Positions 5,981 to 8,213 of a DNA stretch of 8,213 bases are shown here, piece by piece; position 1 is the first letter of the stretch, and every line of letters begins with the position of its first letter. The notes beneath the pieces were generated by a model, which worked only from the letters and a program-made list of their open reading frames with translations, ran no database searches and was not told where the DNA came from. A program made the translations under genes and the position numbers. Location: NCBI GenBank assembly GCA_947166955.1, contig CAMVGI010000047.1:1-8213 (forward strand). The letters are read 5' to 3'. This stretch comes from an uncultured Clostridia bacterium (GTDB taxonomy: Bacteria; Bacillota_A; Clostridia; Oscillospirales; Oscillospiraceae).

Positions 5981-7681
5981 ATGAGAGAACATTGGAAAGC
6001 AGCCCTTTTGACCATCGCGCTGCTGCTCGCGCTCGCGCCGGTGCTCGGCGGGAACGCGCGGGCAGACATTTCCTATAACCTTTGGCTCGGTGAAACGGAG
6101 GTCACGGACAGCGCGACATCCGGCGACGGGTGGTCGTATGCTCCCGGCACCCACACGCTCACGCTGAATGGCTACAGCTACACGGGCGTGGGGCATAATG
6201 CCAATGGTAGAGCCGCGCTCTACTACGACGGAACCGATCCGCTGCACATCGAGCTGGTCGGCAACAATGCGCTGACGCTGACGCCCCCTTCTACGGCGCC
6301 CAATTTCAGCTACGGCATCTTCAGCACGAAAGATGTGACTTTCAGCAGCGCAAGCGGCACGGGCAAGCTGAACGTCACGGCGGGCACGGCAACTGACAAC
6401 AGTTATGGCGCGTTTTTTTACTACTGTGGCGCCGAATTTACCGGCGGCAGCCTGACCTTTACCGCCGGAAGCGCGACGCACAACAGTATAGGCATACTCT
6501 CCTATACAACGCTGACGGTCAGCGGCGGCTCCGTGAAAGCGGTGGGCAGCGCTGCGGAGCAGTTCGACAGCGCTGGAATCTTTGTTAACAATTCTAGCGC
6601 CGTGGTTGCCGTCAGCGGCGGCAGACTGGAGGCGGTCGGCGGTACTGCCACCGACGGAATCAGCACGGGCTTTTTTTCTTCCGTCAACGTCACCGGAGGC
6701 GAGGTGGTCGCATATGCCGACGATGTGGCGATTGAAGAGCACAAAACGCTGACCGTCGCCTCGGGCATGACCGTCCTCGCGGGTTCGGACAGCAGCAGCG
6801 TCGAGGATGTAACTGCCTTTGCCTATGATACTTACAAGAACAATGAATATATCCGGGTATTCCAGTCCGAGTCTCCCGCGCCGCCGCCCACGCCCGTCGT
6901 TCCGTCCGCAAGCAGCTCCTCGCCGCCGCCCGAGCCGTTTTCGCAGTCGCTCACGAGCGCCGTGCCCTCGTCCTTTGACGGCGGCAAGGTCGCCGTTTCC
7001 CCCGCGGACGCGGGCATTGGCGACAAGGTGACGCTCACGGCGACGCCCGACGAGGGGATGCGCCTCGCGAGCCTCACGGTCGACCGCATCGGCGGCGACC
7101 CGGTGAAGCTTACCGACGAGGGGAACAACGTCTACAGCTTCCGCATGCCCGGCTGGCGCATCGCCGTGAACGCACAGTTTGAACCCATTCCGGCGGAGCG
7201 GAGCGCGGCGCGGCAGGAGCCCGCCGAAACGGCGGCTGCGCAGCCCGCGCAGCCCACGCTGCGCGCCGGAAACCTCCCCGGCGTGGTGCTTTCGCCGCAG
7301 CGCACGACCGTCAACGGCGCGGAGGCGACGGTCGAATCGTACAACATCGGCGGCACGAACTATTTCAGCCTGCGCGACCTCGCCGCGCTGCTCAGCGGCA
7401 CGCCCGCGCAGTTCAACGTCGAATTCGACGCGGACCGCGACGCGGTGGTCATCACGAGGGGCGCGACGTACAACGGTGCGGTGAACACGAACTTCACCGA
7501 CCGCTCCGGCTGCACCGTCCCGAGCTATCAGACGGTGTTCATCGACGGCGTGCCGGTCTCGCTGACCGCGTACAACATCGGCGGCAACAACTTCTACGGC
7601 CTGCGCGAGCTGTCCGCGCTCATCGGCTATAGCGTGAGCTACGACGAGGCGAACAACACGGCGGTCATCGAGGCCAGATAA
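5981..7681 (+). CDS. Secreted multidomain surface protein with beta-helix, InlB-B-like and stalk domains
   Basis: This is a complete 566-aa exported protein. Residues 1-28 are a signal peptide (cleavage after ARA, before Asp29). Residues about 30-295 begin with YNLWLGETEVT and TLTLNGYSY, then carry repeated SGG/TGG turns (155-156, 182-183, 213-214, 239-240). This is typical of Clostridia proteins with a carbohydrate-binding-like or beta-helix-like fold. Residues 297-330 form a Pro/Ser-rich linker. Residues about 327-402 match the divergent InlB B-repeat pattern (GDKVTLTATPDEGM ... YSFRMPG). Residues about 430-566 hold two stalk repeats of the copper amine oxidase N-terminal-like type: YNIGGTNYFSLRDLAALLSG and YNIGGNNFYGLRELSALIGY. 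No LPxTG motif or C-terminal membrane helix is present, so anchoring, if any, is non-covalent. A cell-surface role is inferred; no enzymatic residues are recognisable. The helix part is visibly less GC-rich than the rest. Confidence 0.88.
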   Translation: MREHWKAALLTIALLLALAPVLGGNARADISYNLWLGETEVTDSATSGDGWSYAPGTHTLTLNGYSYTGVGHNANGRAALYYDGTDPLHIELVGNNALTLTPPSTAPNFSYGIFSTKDVTFSSASGTGKLNVTAGTATDNSYGAFFYYCGAEFTGGSLTFTAGSATHNSIGILSYTTLTVSGGSVKAVGSAAEQFDSAGIFVNNSSAVVAVSGGRLEAVGGTATDGISTGFFSSVNVTGGEVVAYADDVAIEEHKTLTVASGMTVLAGSDSSSVEDVTAFAYDTYKNNEYIRVFQSESPAPPPTPVVPSASSSSPPPEPFSQSLTSAVPSSFDGGKVAVSPADAGIGDKVTLTATPDEGMRLASLTVDRIGGDPVKLTDEGNNVYSFRMPGWRIAVNAQFEPIPAERSAARQEPAETAAAQPAQPTLRAGNLPGVVLSPQRTTVNGAEATVESYNIGGTNYFSLRDLAALLSGTPAQFNVEFDADRDAVVITRGATYNGAVNTNFTDRSGCTVPSYQTVFIDGVPVSLTAYNIGGNNFYGLRELSALIGYSVSYDEANNTAVIEAR

Positions 7682-7693
7682 GCCGGAAAACGC

Positions 7694-7722
7694 AAAAAGG
7701 AGAGGCAAAAGCCTCTCCTTTT
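7694..7722. terminator. Bidirectional intrinsic terminator between convergent genes
   Basis: AAAAGGAGAGGC (7695-7706) and GCCTCTCCTTTT (7711-7722) form a perfect 12-bp stem around an AAAA loop. The GC core is 8 bp, and an A-tract on one side and a T-tract on the other make it work on both strands. It sits 13 nt after the plus-strand stop and about 20 nt past the minus-strand stop at 7743, so it ends both genes. Confidence 0.92.
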
Positions 7723-7742
7723 CGTTGTATTGCCGCGAGAAA

Positions 7743-8087
7743 TTACGGATAGTATTTATCCACCGCGCTTTTGCGAAGCGCCGCGTCGGTCATCAGCTCG
7801 CGCTCGTCCTCAATGCTGGAGACGATGCCGCTGCGGCGCAGGACGTCGAGCGCCTTTTCACGGTCGGCCTCGACGACCTTGACCCAATAGATGTCGCGGT
7901 CGATTCTGCCCTTCGCGCCGAAGTCGCGCGGATCGAGCTTGGCGCCGCAGCCGCCCGCCATCACGACGTCCTGCAGGTAGTGCCCCGCGCGGACGCCGCG
8001 CAGTCCCGCCTCCTTGAGCGCCGCCCTGATTCGGAGCCACGTTTCGCGGTCGCGTTTTTTGAAGATCTCGACCCGTTTTTCAAACAT
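7743..8087 (-). CDS. Small conserved-looking protein of unknown function (114 aa)
   Basis: The gene has its own promoter, a ribosome binding site candidate and a shared terminator, so it is a monocistronic unit. The product is a soluble 114-aa protein with no signal peptide or membrane helix. It starts with a basic, helical segment (FEKRVEIFKKRDRETWLRIRAALKEAGL), followed by a Gly-rich middle (VVMAGGCGAKLDPRDFGAKG, residues 41-60). It ends with IYWVKVVEADREKALDVLRRSGIV and an acidic/charged tail ending DKYYP. The alternation of a helix, a YxVxV-type strand and a helix ending in SGI is reminiscent of small DUF2007-like, ferredoxin-fold proteins. That resemblance is weak and I do not name a family. 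Its single Cys (Cys47) lies in the glycine-rich loop. Confidence 0.8.
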   Translation of the reverse strand: MFEKRVEIFKKRDRETWLRIRAALKEAGLRGVRAGHYLQDVVMAGGCGAKLDPRDFGAKGRIDRDIYWVKVVEADREKALDVLRRSGIVSSIEDERELMTDAALRKSAVDKYYP

Positions 8088-8097
8088 TGCCCTCGCA

Positions 8098-8103
8098 TCC
8101 TTT
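8098..8103 (-). promoter_or_regulatory. Ribosome binding site candidate of the 114-aa protein gene
   Basis: On the minus strand AAAGGA ends 10 nt before ATG 8087. A closer GAGGG (8095-8090 region) is only about 2 nt from the start and less likely to be used. Confidence 0.5.
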
Positions 8104-8110
8104 CCCGTAT

Positions 8111-8124
8111 GCGGCGAAAGCCGC
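8111..8124. repeat. Short hairpin in the leader of the 114-aa protein gene
   Basis: GCGGC (8111-8115) and GCCGC (8120-8124) form a 5-bp GC stem with a four-base loop: GAAA on the plus strand, TTTC on the minus strand. It lies between the predicted transcription start near 8137 and the ribosome binding site. No T-run follows on either strand, so it is not a terminator. It may only stabilise the mRNA or be chance. Confidence 0.35.
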
Positions 8125-8143
8125 CTGCCGTTCGTTTACGGAT

Positions 8144-8172
8144 ACTATAGCACGCCGCGCCGCATCGGTCAA
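8144..8172 (-). promoter_or_regulatory. TG-extended sigma-A promoter of the 114-aa protein gene
   Basis: On the minus strand TTGACC (8172-8167) is followed after 17 nt by TATAGT (8149-8144). TG at 8152-8151 gives an extended -10. Both boxes match the consensus at five of six positions with ideal spacing. Transcription would start near 8137, leaving a leader of about 50 nt. Confidence 0.75.
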
Positions 8173-8213
8173 GCCGCGCGGGGGCTGGACGGCGCGCGCG
8201 TTTCGTGCTATGA

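Noticed and set aside
5828..7708. Long minus-strand open frame (626 codons) opposite the second secreted protein gene
   Set aside because: It is the complement of a gene with clear domains, promoter and ribosome binding site. The antisense product is Arg/Ala/Val-rich and has no recognisable domain.
8173..8213. Possible gene edge at the end of the window
   Set aside because: The 41 bases are GC-rich without a readable start, ribosome binding site or conserved segment on either strand.

Overview
The window looks like the chromosome of a GC-rich Clostridia-type Firmicute, probably a gut anaerobe. This rests on strong AGGAGG-type ribosome binding sites, sigma-A promoters (several with TG-extended -10 boxes), and secreted proteins built from group-2 Ig-like, InlB-B-repeat-like and 'stalk' (copper amine oxidase N-terminal-like) domains. 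The taxon is inferred from style, not from a marker gene.

Layout. (1) Positions 1-1911, minus strand: the N-terminal 637 residues of a large secreted protein with a GGxF-repeat beta-helix region, Ig-like domains and a BIG2-like domain. Its 3' end lies outside the window. (2) Positions 1912-2106: a divergent regulatory region with one promoter in each direction and two inverted repeats. (3) Positions 2107-5915, plus strand: a tight three-gene operon. It encodes a lipocalin-like protein resembling the tocopherol cyclase/CrtC group (376 aa), a MoxR-type AAA+ ATPase (307 aa) and a VWA/MIDAS protein of the NorD/CobT type (about 579 aa if intact). The ATPase and VWA genes overlap by ATGA. The VWA gene carries a -1 frame break at an A5 run near 4627-4631. 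(4) Positions 5916-7681: a gene with its own promoter for a second secreted multidomain protein (signal peptide, beta-helix-like region, Pro/Ser linker, InlB-B-like repeat, two stalk repeats). (5) Positions 7695-7722: a strong bidirectional terminator shared with the convergent gene that follows. (6) Positions 7743-8087, minus strand: a 114-aa conserved-looking protein of unknown function with a well-formed promoter at 8144-8172. I see no gene in the last 41 bases.

How the parts may work together. MoxR/VWA pairs of the NorQ-NorD and CbbQ-CbbO type remodel or activate a partner enzyme, often by helping metal or cofactor insertion. Here the only other gene in the operon is the lipocalin-like protein, so it is the natural candidate partner or a member of the same pathway; this is inference. 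The two secreted proteins flanking the operon share a general design (signal peptide, glycine-rich beta-helix-like segment, repeat domains) and are probably cell-surface or matrix proteins unrelated to the operon's biochemistry.

There is no RNA gene, CRISPR array, insertion sequence or transposase that I can support. No stretch over 300 bases lacks a gene.
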